Source of the DNA: DATFQE01 sp963733845
GTDB taxonomy: Bacteria > Actinomycetota > Thermoleophilia > Gaiellales > Gaiellaceae
Length of the DNA: 64,000 nucleotides
Direction: 5' to 3'
Assembly (NCBI GenBank): GCA_963733845.1
Contig: CAVTEM010000007.1
Span: 744,001 to 808,000, forward strand
Shown here: positions 26,343 to 34,684 of the stretch, one piece after another
Layout: each line of letters opens with the position of its first letter
How positions within the stretch are numbered: position 1 is the stretch's first letter
Notes under the pieces: model-generated
Told to the model about the DNA's origin: nothing
Seen by the model: only the letters and a program-made list of their open reading frames with translations
Database searches by the model: none
Position numbers and translations under genes: made by a program

Positions 26343-27133
26343 CGCCCGGCGAAACGCTCGCGCGGATACGCGAGCAGAAGCCGCTCGTCCACCAGATCAC
26401 GAACTACGTGGTCATGAACGAGACGGCGAACGCGACGCTCGCGCTCGGCGCGCTGCCCGTGATGGCGCACGCCGTCGAGGAGGTCGAGGAGATGGTCGGC
26501 CTCGCCGGAGCGCTCGTGCTCAACATCGGCACGCTCTCGCCGGACTGGATCGAGGCGATGGTGCTGGCCGGCCGGGCCGCGAACGCCCGCGGGATCCCGA
26601 TTGCGCTCGATCCGGTCGGCGCAGGTGCGACCCGCTACCGCACCGACACCGCGCGAGGGCTGCTCGCCGAGCTCCCGATCGACGTCCTGCGCGGGAACCC
26701 GGGCGAGATCGCGACGCTGGTCGGCGTCGAGGCGGAGGTGCGGGGGGTCGAGTCGATCGCGGCGGGCGGCGAGGCTGCCGAGCTGGCACGGGCGGCCGCC
26801 CGAGCGCTCGACCTCGTGGCGGCCGTGACCGGCCCGGTCGACTACGTCTCCGACGGGACGCGCGTCATCGCCGTCGAGAACGGCCACGAGCTGCTGGGCA
26901 CCGTCACCGGGACCGGGTGCATGTCGACTGCGATCACCGGCGCGTTTCTCGCTGCCGAGCCGGGCTCTTCCCTCGACGCGGCAGTCGGGGCTCTGGTCGC
27001 CTTCGGTGTCGCCGGCGAGGATGCCGCGGCCGACGCGAAGGGCCCGGGCACCTTCCACGCGGGCCTCTACGACGCGCTTGCCGCTCTCGATCCGTCCACC
27101 CTCGACGGGCGCGCGCGGGTCCGCGAGCTGTGA
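26339..27133 (+). CDS. thiM: hydroxyethylthiazole kinase
   Basis: 264 residues. Salvages the thiazole moiety by phosphorylating hydroxyethylthiazole. Family motifs: PLVHQITNYVVMNETANATLALGA, LNIGTLSPDW, ALDPVGAGATRYR, LRGNPGEIATL and the catalytic GTVTGTGCMSTAITGAFLA. GTG 26339 overlaps the thiD stop by 4 bp, so translation is probably coupled. Confidence 0.95.
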   Translation: MTPGETLARIREQKPLVHQITNYVVMNETANATLALGALPVMAHAVEEVEEMVGLAGALVLNIGTLSPDWIEAMVLAGRAANARGIPIALDPVGAGATRYRTDTARGLLAELPIDVLRGNPGEIATLVGVEAEVRGVESIAAGGEAAELARAAARALDLVAAVTGPVDYVSDGTRVIAVENGHELLGTVTGTGCMSTAITGAFLAAEPGSSLDAAVGALVAFGVAGEDAAADAKGPGTFHAGLYDALAALDPSTLDGRARVREL

Positions 27134-27673
27134 GGCTTCACGTGCTCGTGGAGGATCTCGAGACTGCGCAGGACGCGGTCGCGGGCGGCGCGACCGTCGT
27201 GCAGCTGCGGCTGAAGGACGTCTCGACGGACGAGCGGGTCGAGCGCGGCCGCTCGTTCGGCGAGCTGGACGCGACCTTCGTCGTCAACGATGACGTCGAG
27301 GCTGCGGTTCGTCTGCGCGCCGACGGCGTCCACCTGGGTCGAGGCGACGAGGGTGCCGAGCGCGCGCTCGGCGCCGGTCTGCTGCTGGGGCTCTCCGCGG
27401 CGAGCGTCGACGAAGCGGTCGAGGCGGAAGCTCGGGGCGCCGGCTACGTCGGGGCGGGCCCCGTCTGGGCGACGCCGTCCAAGGCCGATGCCGACCCGCC
27501 GATCGGGCTCGACGGCCTGCGCGCGATCTGCCGTTCTGTCGCGATTCCCGTCGTGGCGATCGGCGGCATCGACGCGTCCAACGCCCGCGCTTGCATCGAG
27601 GCGGGCGCGGCCGGCGTCGCCGTGATCCGAGCCGCAGGTGAGGCTGCGGCCGATTCGCGATGCGACTGGCTGA
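27130..27673 (+). CDS. thiE: thiamine-phosphate synthase
   Basis: About 180 residues. Couples HMP-PP and thiazole phosphate. Motifs VVQLRLKD, FVVNDDVEAA, DGVHLGRGD, GYVGAGPVWATPSK and VVAIGGID are as expected. GTG 27130 overlaps the thiM stop by 4 bp. As given, the frame has no stop and runs straight into thiL. One extra base near 27640 would explain this: shifting frame there brings TGA at 27671 into use, giving a 4-bp overlap with thiL. Confidence 0.88.
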
Positions 27674-28472
27674 CTGGCGAGCTCGGCCTGCTGGCCGAGC
27701 TCGAGCGGCGCGGGCTCGCGCGGACGATCGAGAACGACGCAGCGGTCGTCGACGGTCTGGTCGTCACGCAGGACGCACTCGTCGAAGGGGTCCACTTCCT
27801 CCTCGACTGGCTCTCGTGGCGGGATCTCGGCTTTCGAGCGGCGGCGGTCAACCTGAGCGACCTGGCCGCATCCGGTGCCGAGCCGAGCGGCTTGCTGGTG
27901 TCGTTCGGAGCCCCGTCCGAGACCAGGGTCGAGGACGTGCTCGAGCTGTACGAGGGCATTGCCGAGACCGGTGTCCCCGTGGTCGGCGGCGACACGACCC
28001 GGGCGGACGTGCTGATGCTCTCCGTGACCGCGCTGGGACGCTCCGACCGCGTTCCCGGACGGGGTGGGGCTCGGCCCGGCGACCTGCTCGTGGTGACCGG
28101 CCCCCTCGGAGCCGCCGGGCGCGGCCTTCCGCGAGCAGACCTTCGTCCGTCCGCCGCTGCGGCTCGCGGAGGGGCGCGAGCTGGCCCGGGCGGCGGGGGC
28201 CGTCCTCGACATCTCGGACGGGCTGGCCGCCGACGCCGGCCACATCGCCGCACGCTCAGGGGTGCGGTGCACGATCGACCTCGAGGCGGTGCCCCTCGCC
28301 GCGGGCGCGACGGCCGAGGATCTCGCCTTCGGCGAGGACTACGAGCTGCTGGCCGCGACCCGCGAGCCGGGCGCGGTTCGCGGTGATCGGACGCTGCGAG
28401 GAGGGGGAAGGCGTCGAGATCCGCCTGGACGGCCGGCGAGTAGACCTCGAAGGATGGGAGCACTTCCGCTGA
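27670..28472 (+). CDS. thiL: thiamine-monophosphate kinase, two single-base shifts
   Basis: About 267 residues. Makes the active cofactor TPP. TGELGLLAELERRGL, ENDAAVVDG, NLSDLAASGAEPSGLLVS and VVGGDTTRADVLMLSVTALG match the N-terminal ATP-binding half; LDISDGLAADAGHIAARSG and AFGEDYELL lie in other frames after shifts near 28118 and 28372. The start would be CTG 27670, unusual, or a base error for GTG/ATG. Last thi gene; the permease follows 17 bp later. Confidence 0.88.
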
Positions 28473-28489
28473 CCTCGTAAGGTGCAGCT

Positions 28490-29527
28490 GTGACGAGCTA
28501 CCTCGTCAGGAGAGTCGCCTGGGCCGGGCTGCTCTTCCTCGTCATGAGCTTCATCACCTACCTGATCTTCTTCGTGATCCCGACCGAGTCGTCCACGATC
28601 GGGCGCGGCCAGGCTTCGGAGACGATCGACCTGCGCACCGTGATCCCGCTCGAGGGCTCGCTGCTGCAGGAGTACGGCCAGTGGGTGGGCCGGGTGCTGC
28701 AGGGCGACCTCGGCTACTCGTACGTGACCCGGCGCGACGTCAGCGAGATCATCCTGCAGGCGGCGCCGGTGACCGCCTCGCTCGTCATCGGCGGCGCGAT
28801 CGTCTGGATGCTGATCGCGATCCCGGTCGGCCTGCTCTCGGCGATGCGCCCCCGGTCGCTGGTCGATCGCGGGGCCACGATCTTCGTGCTGATCGGGATC
28901 TCGGCCCACCCCGTGTGGATCGGGCTGATCCTCTCGTACGTGCTCGGCCTGAAGCTCGGGGTCGCGCCGGCCGGCGGCTACTGCGACCTGATCTCGCCGA
29001 CGACCGGCTGCGGCGGACCGCTGCAGTGGGCGTGGCACATGTGGCTGCCGTGGATGACGTTCGCGCTGATGTTCGCGGCCATCTACATGCGGATGGTGCG
29101 CGCGAGCGTGCTCGAAGCGCTGGGCGAGGACTACGTCCGCACCGCCCGCGCCAAGGGCGCGTCCGAGGCCCAGGTGATGCGCGCCCACGTCCTGCGCAAC
29201 GCGATGCTGCCCGTCGTGACGATGCTCGGCATGGACATCGGCCTGATGCTCGGCGGCGCAGTGTTCGTGGAGCGCGTCTTCGGGCTACCCGGCCTGGGCG
29301 GGCTGGCGATCCAGAGCCTCGGCCGCCGCGACCTGCCGGTGATCATGGGGGTGGTCATGTTCTCCACGCTGGTGGTGATCGTGCTGAACCTCGTCGTCGA
29401 TCTCGTCTACACGCGGGTCGATCCGCGCAGCCGCCTGACTGCAACGGATTTCGAGGGCAGCGGCGCCGCCGACCGGCGGGCGAAGCGCCCGCTAGAGCCA
29501 GTCCGCGAACGCGCTCTCGAAATGTGA
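28490..29527 (+). CDS. ABC transporter permease, DppB/OppB type
   Basis: 345 residues with about six membrane segments. The N-terminus (YLVRRVAWAGLLFLVMSFITYLIFF split over the first helix) and the EAA loop DYVRTARAKGASEAQVMRAHVLRNAMLP are typical of peptide/nickel/opine permeases. It lies 17 bp after thiL on the same strand, so it should fall under the TPP riboswitch, but no DppC, ATPase or binding protein gene accompanies it. The C-terminus overlaps the convergent trx gene by 36 bp; an indel could make it end at TAG 29493 instead. Confidence 0.88.
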   Translation: MTSYLVRRVAWAGLLFLVMSFITYLIFFVIPTESSTIGRGQASETIDLRTVIPLEGSLLQEYGQWVGRVLQGDLGYSYVTRRDVSEIILQAAPVTASLVIGGAIVWMLIAIPVGLLSAMRPRSLVDRGATIFVLIGISAHPVWIGLILSYVLGLKLGVAPAGGYCDLISPTTGCGGPLQWAWHMWLPWMTFALMFAAIYMRMVRASVLEALGEDYVRTARAKGASEAQVMRAHVLRNAMLPVVTMLGMDIGLMLGGAVFVERVFGLPGLGGLAIQSLGRRDLPVIMGVVMFSTLVVIVLNLVVDLVYTRVDPRSRLTATDFEGSGAADRRAKRPLEPVRERALEM

Positions 29528-29806
29528 CCGAGGTCGGGCGCCGATGACGGTGGCCCTTGGCTCGCCGCCCTCGAACAGGATCGTGGTCGGCAGCGACAGC
29601 ACCGCGTAGCGGGAGGCCGTGGCCAGGTTCTCGTCCACGTTCACCTTCACGAAGTCGGCCCTGCCCTCGTGCTCGGCCTCCAGCTTCTCGAGCAGCCCGG
29701 TCACGGCGTGGCAGGGGCCGCACCAGGGAGCCCAGAAGTCGACCACGACCGGCCGCTCGGCCTGTAGCACCTCGCGCTCGAAGCTGTCGTCGCCGATCTC
29801 GCGCAT
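29492..29806 (-). CDS. thioredoxin
   Basis: 104 residues. DFWAPWCGPCHAVTGLLEKL contains the WCGPC redox site, and SLPTTILFEGG the cis-proline. Cytosolic disulfide reductase. ATG 29806 is preceded by GGAAGAGG, an SD sequence that forms part of a 14-bp inverted-repeat arm. Upstream open frame on the same strand has no similarity and is ignored. Confidence 0.93.
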   Translation of the reverse strand: MREIGDDSFEREVLQAERPVVVDFWAPWCGPCHAVTGLLEKLEAEHEGRADFVKVNVDENLATASRYAVLSLPTTILFEGGEPRATVIGARPRSHFESAFADWL

Positions 29807-29970
29807 AGTGCCTCTTCCAGTGAGGCTGCCCCGCTCTGGGTCGCGAGCACCAAGCCAGGGGCCGCACTCGGCCGCGTCCAAGGCTCTCTGCAGCCTTTGC
29901 AGGCGAGGGTGGTTCCTGGCGCCGCGTGATCGCGGGCCAGAAGTAGGCGTGTCTTGCTGGAGGAGGCACT
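29807..29970. repeat. 164-bp intergenic element bounded by 14-bp inverted repeats
   Basis: AGTGCCTCTTCCAG (29807-29820) and CTGGAGGAGGCACT (29957-29970) are inverted with 13 of 14 matches. Read on the minus strand the interior has a CCGCG-ATCA-CGCGG hairpin and a TTCTGG/CCAGAG pairing inside the closing stem. No coding potential is convincing. It could be a MITE-like element or a structured RNA in the trx leader; the inner arm also carries the trx SD sequence. Confidence 0.5.
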
Positions 29971-29979
29971 TTCTCCACG

Positions 29980-30708
29980 CTACATGCGGCCCGTGGCGCC
30001 GAGCCGCAGCGCGGGCACCTTCCAGACCGCCTCGAGCACGATCGCGTGCGACATCTTCGAGCCGCCCACCTCGCGGTCGGTGAAGCGGATCGGCACCTCG
30101 ACCACGCTGAAGCCGGCTCTGACCGCGCGGTAGGTCGTCTCGATCTGGAACGCGTAGCCGCGCGAGTCGATCGCGTCGAGGTCGATCGTCTCCAGCACCC
30201 GGCGGCGGTAGCACTTGAAGCCGCCGGTGAGGTCGCGGACGGGCAGCCCGAGCAGGACCTGCGCGTAGAGCGAGCCCCAGCGCGAGATCGCGCGTCGCAC
30301 GAGGCCCCAGTTGGCGGTGCCGCCGCCCTCGACGTAGCGCGAGCCGAGCACGAGGTCGGCGTCCTCGGCGGCCGCGAGCAGGCGCGGCACGTCCTCGGGA
30401 TCGTGCGAGAAGTCGCAGTCCATCTCCAGGATCAGCTCCGCTCCGGTCTCGAGGGCCCGACGGAAGCCGTCGAGGTACGCCCGGCCGAGCCCCTCCTTGC
30501 GGGGGCGGTGCAGGACGTCGACCCAGGGAAGCTCGGATGCGAGCCGGTCGGCGAGCTCGCCGGTGCCGTCCGGCGAGCTGTCGTCGATCACGAGCACGCG
30601 GTCGTCCGGGCCGAGCACCGCCCCGAGGGCGCGCACCATCGGCTCCAGGTTCTCCTTCTCGTCGTACGTGGGGAGGCAGACGGTGGCCCAGGACACTGCG
30701 CCTATCAT
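29980..30708 (-). CDS. polyprenol-phosphate mannosyltransferase (DPM1/Ppm1-like GT2)
   Basis: About 242 residues. GT2 fold: VCLPTYDEKENL, IDDSSPDGTG (nucleotide-sugar site), EMDCDFSHDPED (DxD region) and GSRYVEGGGTANWG. The C-terminal RFTDREVGGSKMS is characteristic of DPM1-type enzymes that charge polyprenol phosphate with mannose for lipoglycan or protein glycosylation. No membrane segments. ATG 30708 is chosen; the open frame continues upstream into the dispersed repeat. GTG 30696 is an alternative. Confidence 0.85.
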   Translation of the reverse strand: MIGAVSWATVCLPTYDEKENLEPMVRALGAVLGPDDRVLVIDDSSPDGTGELADRLASELPWVDVLHRPRKEGLGRAYLDGFRRALETGAELILEMDCDFSHDPEDVPRLLAAAEDADLVLGSRYVEGGGTANWGLVRRAISRWGSLYAQVLLGLPVRDLTGGFKCYRRRVLETIDLDAIDSRGYAFQIETTYRAVRAGFSVVEVPIRFTDREVGGSKMSHAIVLEAVWKVPALRLGATGRM

Positions 30709-30767
30709 CGCCAGCGTGGCCACCACGTTGTGTGGAGCTGACTTCAGAGCAGGACTCTGTGTCCCGC

Positions 30768-30882
30768 GGCCGCGCTGGGCGGCGCGAGGCGGCGTCCTCA
30801 GTCGCGCCACGCTACGCGTCCCAATACACGAACGCTCCCTGCGTCCTTGCCTCGCACCACCATCGCACCCGCGCGACGAGGC
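30768..30882. repeat. dispersed intergenic repeat, copy 2
   Basis: 115-bp relative of 917-1027 in the same orientation, with a 24-base identical core at 30835-30858. Here the GGCGCGA and TCGCGCC arms (30781 and 30801 region) pair perfectly, while copy 1 has a change that would still pair as G-U in a minus-strand transcript. It fills most of the gap between the divergent glycosyltransferase and polX genes. Confidence 0.75.
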
Positions 30883-30902
30883 CCCACTCTGAAGAGCCTC
30901 GC

Positions 30903-32597
30903 AACGCCGACGTCGCCGACCAGTTCGACCTGCTCGCCGACCTGCTCGAGCTGGAGGGATCCGACCCGTTCCGGCCGCTTGCCTACCGCCGCGCCGCGCA
31001 GCGGATCCGCGAGACCGCCGGCTCGATCGCGGAGCTGGCGCTCGAGGGCAAGGCCAAGAGCCTGCAGGGAATCGGCAAGACGATCGAGGAGAAGATCGTC
31101 CAGATCGTCGAGACCGGCGAGATCGAGGCGATCACCAAGCGCAAGGACAAGATCCCGACCGAGGTCGTGCTCTTCACGCGCCTGCCCGGGCTGGGCCCGA
31201 AGACCGCGGCGCGGATCTGGAAGGAGCTCGGCGTCACCACCCTGGTCGAGCTGCAGGCCGCGGCCGAGCAGCAGCGCCTGCGCACGCTCTCGGGCATGGG
31301 CGCGAAGACCGAGGAGCGCGTGCTGGCCGCCCTCGCGGCCGAGGTCTCCGCCGAGCCGCGGCGCGCCCTGCTCGGCCAGGGCCTTCCTGCCGTGCTCGCT
31401 GTCGTCCAGGCGCTGCGCGAGCACCCGGGCGTCGACCTCGTCTCCGAGGCGGGGAGCGTGCGCCGCCGCCGGGAGACCTTCCGCGACCTGGACATCATCG
31501 CCACGGCCGACGACCCGGCCGCGCTGACCGAGCACTTCACGAAGCTGGCCTGGGTCGCGGACGTCGCCGCGCACGGCCCGACCAAGGCGACCGTGCTCTC
31601 GAACGACGGCCTGCGCTTCGACCTGCGCGTCGTTCCGCCGGAGTCCTACGGCAACCTGCTGCAGCACTTCACGGGCTCGAAGGAGCACAACGTCGCGCTG
31701 CGCGAGAACGCGGTGCGCGCCGGGCTCTCGGTCTCGGAGTACGGGGTGGAGAACGTCGAGACGCGCGCGGTCTTCCAGACCCGCAGCGAGGAGGAGCTGT
31801 ACGAGCATCTCGGCTACCAGCTCATCCCGCCCGAGCTGCGCGAGAACTCGGGCGAGCTCGACGCGGCGAAGAAGGGCGAGCTGCCGCAGCTGGTCGAGCT
31901 CGGCGACTTGCGTGGCGACCTCCACTCCCACACCACGTGGTCGAACGACGGCAAGAACACGCTCGAGGAGATGGTCGAGGTCGCGCGTGGCCGCGGCTAC
32001 GAGTACCTCGCCGTCACCGACCACTCGCACTACCTCCGCGACGGCAAGCTCGAGCGCTACTTCGAGGAGATCATCGCGCTGGACAAGCGGGTGGCTCCCT
32101 TCCGCGTGCTGCGCGGGATCGAGGTCAACATCAAGGCCGACGGCACGCTCGACGTCGACGACGAGACGCTCTCGCTGTTCGACTGGGTGATGGCCTCGCT
32201 GCACACGAGCTTCGACAAGAACCCGACCGAGCGGGTGCTCGGCGCGATCGAGAACCCGCACGTCGACTGCATCGGGCACCTGACGGCTCGCAAGATCAAC
32301 CGGCGGCCGCCGGCGGACGTCGCCGTCGACAAGGTGATCGAGGCCGCCCTCGCGACGGGCACGTTCCTCGAGATCAATTCGCAGCCCGACCGCCTCGACA
32401 TCCGCGACGCGCACGCGCGCGCGGCGGGCGAGGCGGGCGTCCTGGTGGCGGTCAACAGCGACGCGCACCAGATCAGCGCGCTCGCGTGGCCCGAGATCGG
32501 CGTCGCGCAGGCTCGGCGCGGCTGGCTGACCAAGGAGCAGGTGCTGAACACGCGGCCGTGGGCGGAGATCGAGCGACTGATCTCGGTGCGCGCTCGG
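30903..32597 (+). CDS. polX: DNA polymerase/3'-5' exonuclease PolX
   Basis: About 560 residues. Helix-hairpin-helix repeats (LQGIGKTIEEKI, LPGLGPKTAARIW, LSGMGAKTEERVL), a pol-beta palm (SEAGSVRRRRETFRDLDIIAT with the catalytic Asp pair) and a C-terminal PHP phosphoesterase (GDLHSHTTWSNDG, TDHSHYLRDG, VNSDAHQ). Role: gap filling in base-excision repair. The start is unresolved: no ATG, GTG or TTG lies in frame near ADVADQFDLLADLLE; a CTG at 30889 with one missing base would fit. The frame runs without a stop into the decarboxylase. Confidence 0.9.
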
Positions 32598-33899
32598 ATG
32601 AGCTTCCGCGACGACGGCACCGCCGCGCTCGACTGGGTCGCGGACTACCTCGAGCGGTTGCGGGAGTTCCCGGTGCTCGCGCAGGTCGAGCCCGGTGAGA
32701 TCCGCTCCAGGCTGCCGCCGGCTCCGCCCGATGCGCCCGAGCCCTTCGCGGCCGTCCTGCGCGACCTCGACGAGAAGCTCATGGACGGCATCACCCACTG
32801 GCAGAGCCCGCGCTACTTCGCCTACTTCGCCAGCACCGCGTCCGAGGCCGGGATCCTCGCCGAGCTGCTGATCGCCGCCCTGAACCAGGTCGGGATCCTC
32901 TGGCGTACGTCGCCCGTCCTCCAGGAGCTGGAGGAAGTCACGCTCGACTGGCTGAGACAGCTGCTCGGGCTCCCGGAGGGCTTCCACGGGCACATCGAGG
33001 ACTCCGCGTCGGTGGGCACGCTCGCAGCGCTGGCGGCCGCGCGCGAGGCGGCTCCCGGCAGGCGTGCGGTGCTCGCCTCCGAGCACGTGCACTCGTCGGT
33101 CGACAAGGCGGCGCGGATCCTCGAGCTCGACCTCCGCAAGGTTCCGGTCGACGCGTCCTACGCGCTGCGGCCCGACCTGCTCCAGCTCGATGACGCCTGC
33201 GCGGTCGTGGCGACGATCGGCACGACGTCGAGCGCGGCGGTCGACCCCGTGCCCGCGATCGCCGACGCCTGCGAGGCGGCCGGCACGTGGCTCCACGTCG
33301 ACGCGGCCTACGCCGGCTCGGCTGCCGTCTGCGAGGAGCTGAGGCCGCTCTTCGCCGGCTGGGAACGGGGCGACTCGATCGTCGTCAACCCGCACAAGTG
33401 GCTCTCGACGCCGATGGACTGCTCGGCGCTGTGGACGCGACGCGTCGATGCCTTCCGCGCTGTCTTCAGCCTCGTGCCCGAGTACCTACGCGTGAGCGAG
33501 GAGGTCGTCAGCCTGAACGAGGTTGCCGTGCCGCTCGGCCGCCGCTTCCGGGCGCTCAAGCTCTGGGTCGTCCTGCGGACGCTCGGCCGCGAGGGCCTGC
33601 AGGCGATGATCCGCGAGCACGTCCGCCTGGCCGCGGAGTTCGAGCGCTGGGTGGCCGATGCGCCCGGCTGGGAGGTCTGCGCTCCACGCCGCTTCTCGCT
33701 CGTCTGCTTCAGGCGCGAGGGCACGGACGCCGACAACGAGGCCCTACTCGAGCGCGTCAACGCGAGCGGCGAGATCTTCCTCTCGCACACGCGCCTCGAC
33801 GGCCGCTTCGTGCTGCGCCTGGCGGTCAACAACGCCCGCACGACCGAGGACGACGTTCGCCTCGCCTGGGACGTGCTGCAGCGCTACGCCGCGAGCTAG
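32598..33899 (+). CDS. pyridoxal-phosphate-dependent decarboxylase (aromatic-L-amino-acid type)
   Basis: 433 residues, group II decarboxylase. HWQSPRYFAYFASTASEAGIL, FHGHIEDSASVGTLAALAAAR, the cofactor Asp in LHVDAAYAGSAA and the PLP lysine in VVNPHKWLSTPMD are clear. It could act on tryptophan, tyrosine/DOPA or phenylalanine; the substrate is not evident. ATG 32598 (MSFRDDG) is the likely start even though the polX frame reads through into it. TAG 33897-33899 shares CTAG with the HxlR stop. Confidence 0.88.
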   Translation: MSFRDDGTAALDWVADYLERLREFPVLAQVEPGEIRSRLPPAPPDAPEPFAAVLRDLDEKLMDGITHWQSPRYFAYFASTASEAGILAELLIAALNQVGILWRTSPVLQELEEVTLDWLRQLLGLPEGFHGHIEDSASVGTLAALAAAREAAPGRRAVLASEHVHSSVDKAARILELDLRKVPVDASYALRPDLLQLDDACAVVATIGTTSSAAVDPVPAIADACEAAGTWLHVDAAYAGSAAVCEELRPLFAGWERGDSIVVNPHKWLSTPMDCSALWTRRVDAFRAVFSLVPEYLRVSEEVVSLNEVAVPLGRRFRALKLWVVLRTLGREGLQAMIREHVRLAAEFERWVADAPGWEVCAPRRFSLVCFRREGTDADNEALLERVNASGEIFLSHTRLDGRFVLRLAVNNARTTEDDVRLAWDVLQRYAAS

Positions 33900-34579
33900 A
33901 CGACGACCGGCTCGTGCGAGCGAGCCACGATCCGCGGCGCGTAGCTGAAAGCCTCGAAGAAGCGCTCGAGGCACTCCACGTCGCCGCGTAGCTCGACCAG
34001 GCCCTGCTCGATGGCGTCAGCCGGCGCGAGGTCGCCGGAGGCGAGGCCGAAGAACGTCTCCATGTCGAAGGCGGCCTCGAGGTCGGCCTCGGGGTCGATG
34101 CCCAGCTCCGCGCTGACGCGGCCCTCGGCGAGCGAGACCGTGAAGGCGTTGGTCGAAATGCGGAACGCATACGTCCCGTGCATGTCCCTCGCGGCGGTGG
34201 GATTGAAGAGCGCCGGGAAGGCGTTCAGGCCCCAGTCCGGCTCGAGGTCGTCTTGTGGCCCGGGAGGCCCCAGTGTCCGCACGCCCCAGCGCGCCATGGC
34301 GTAGACCACCTCTTCGAGCTGCGCCCCGTAGTCGGTGAGCTCGTAGACGGTGGAGGCGGCAGGAGGCGGCAGCTTGCGCTTCTGCACGACGCCGCTTCCC
34401 TCGAGGTCGCGCAGCCGCGCCGCGAGGATGTTCGTCGAGACGCCGGGGAGGCCCGCGGCCAGGTCGGTGTAGCGCTTCGGCCCTTCGAGCAGCTCGCGGA
34501 CGACGAGCAGTGACCAGCGCTCGCCGATGGCGCAGAGCGCGTGGGCGATGGGGCAGTACTGGTCGTATCGCTTCGCCAC
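33896..34579 (-). CDS. HxlR-family transcriptional regulator with C-terminal SCP2-like domain
   Basis: About 227 residues. The winged helix is HxlR type: YCPIAHALCAIGERWSLLVVRELLEGPKRYTDLAAGLPGVSTN, read in two blocks, with the conserved N-terminal Cys. The C-terminal about 100 residues (TYAFRISTNAFTVSLAEG onward) look like a small sterol-carrier-like ligand domain. GTG 34579 lies 7 nt after TACAAT. Divergent from an MFS pump, the usual setting for a local repressor of drug export. Confidence 0.82.
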   Translation of the reverse strand: MAKRYDQYCPIAHALCAIGERWSLLVVRELLEGPKRYTDLAAGLPGVSTNILAARLRDLEGSGVVQKRKLPPPAASTVYELTDYGAQLEEVVYAMARWGVRTLGPPGPQDDLEPDWGLNAFPALFNPTAARDMHGTYAFRISTNAFTVSLAEGRVSAELGIDPEADLEAAFDMETFFGLASGDLAPADAIEQGLVELRGDVECLERFFEAFSYAPRIVARSHEPVVV

Positions 34580-34586
34580 GTCGGGA

Positions 34587-34652
34587 ATTGTAACCGACCT
34601 GGTTGCGTTCTGCCACCCAAGACTTGCAAAAAGAAAGTACTTCGTGTAATTT
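34587..34652. promoter_or_regulatory. HxlR/MFS divergent promoter region with dyads
   Basis: The HxlR -10 TACAAT (34587-34592, minus) overlaps an imperfect dyad GTAACC-GACCT-GGTTGC (34590-34606). Towards the MFS gene lie TTGCAA (34625) and TAATTT (34647) with 16 bp between, and a perfect AAGTACTT palindrome (34635-34642) in the spacer. Both dyads are plausible HxlR sites. The region is AT-rich relative to its surroundings. Confidence 0.5.
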
Positions 34653-34684
34653 CGCAAGCTCCTCCAAGGAAAGGAAAGCGAAAG

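Noticed and set aside
29807..29970. 4.5S (SRP) or 6S RNA
   Set aside because: No SRP GGTCxGGAAGG-type loop, and pairing beyond the closing stem is too weak to claim a 6S rod.
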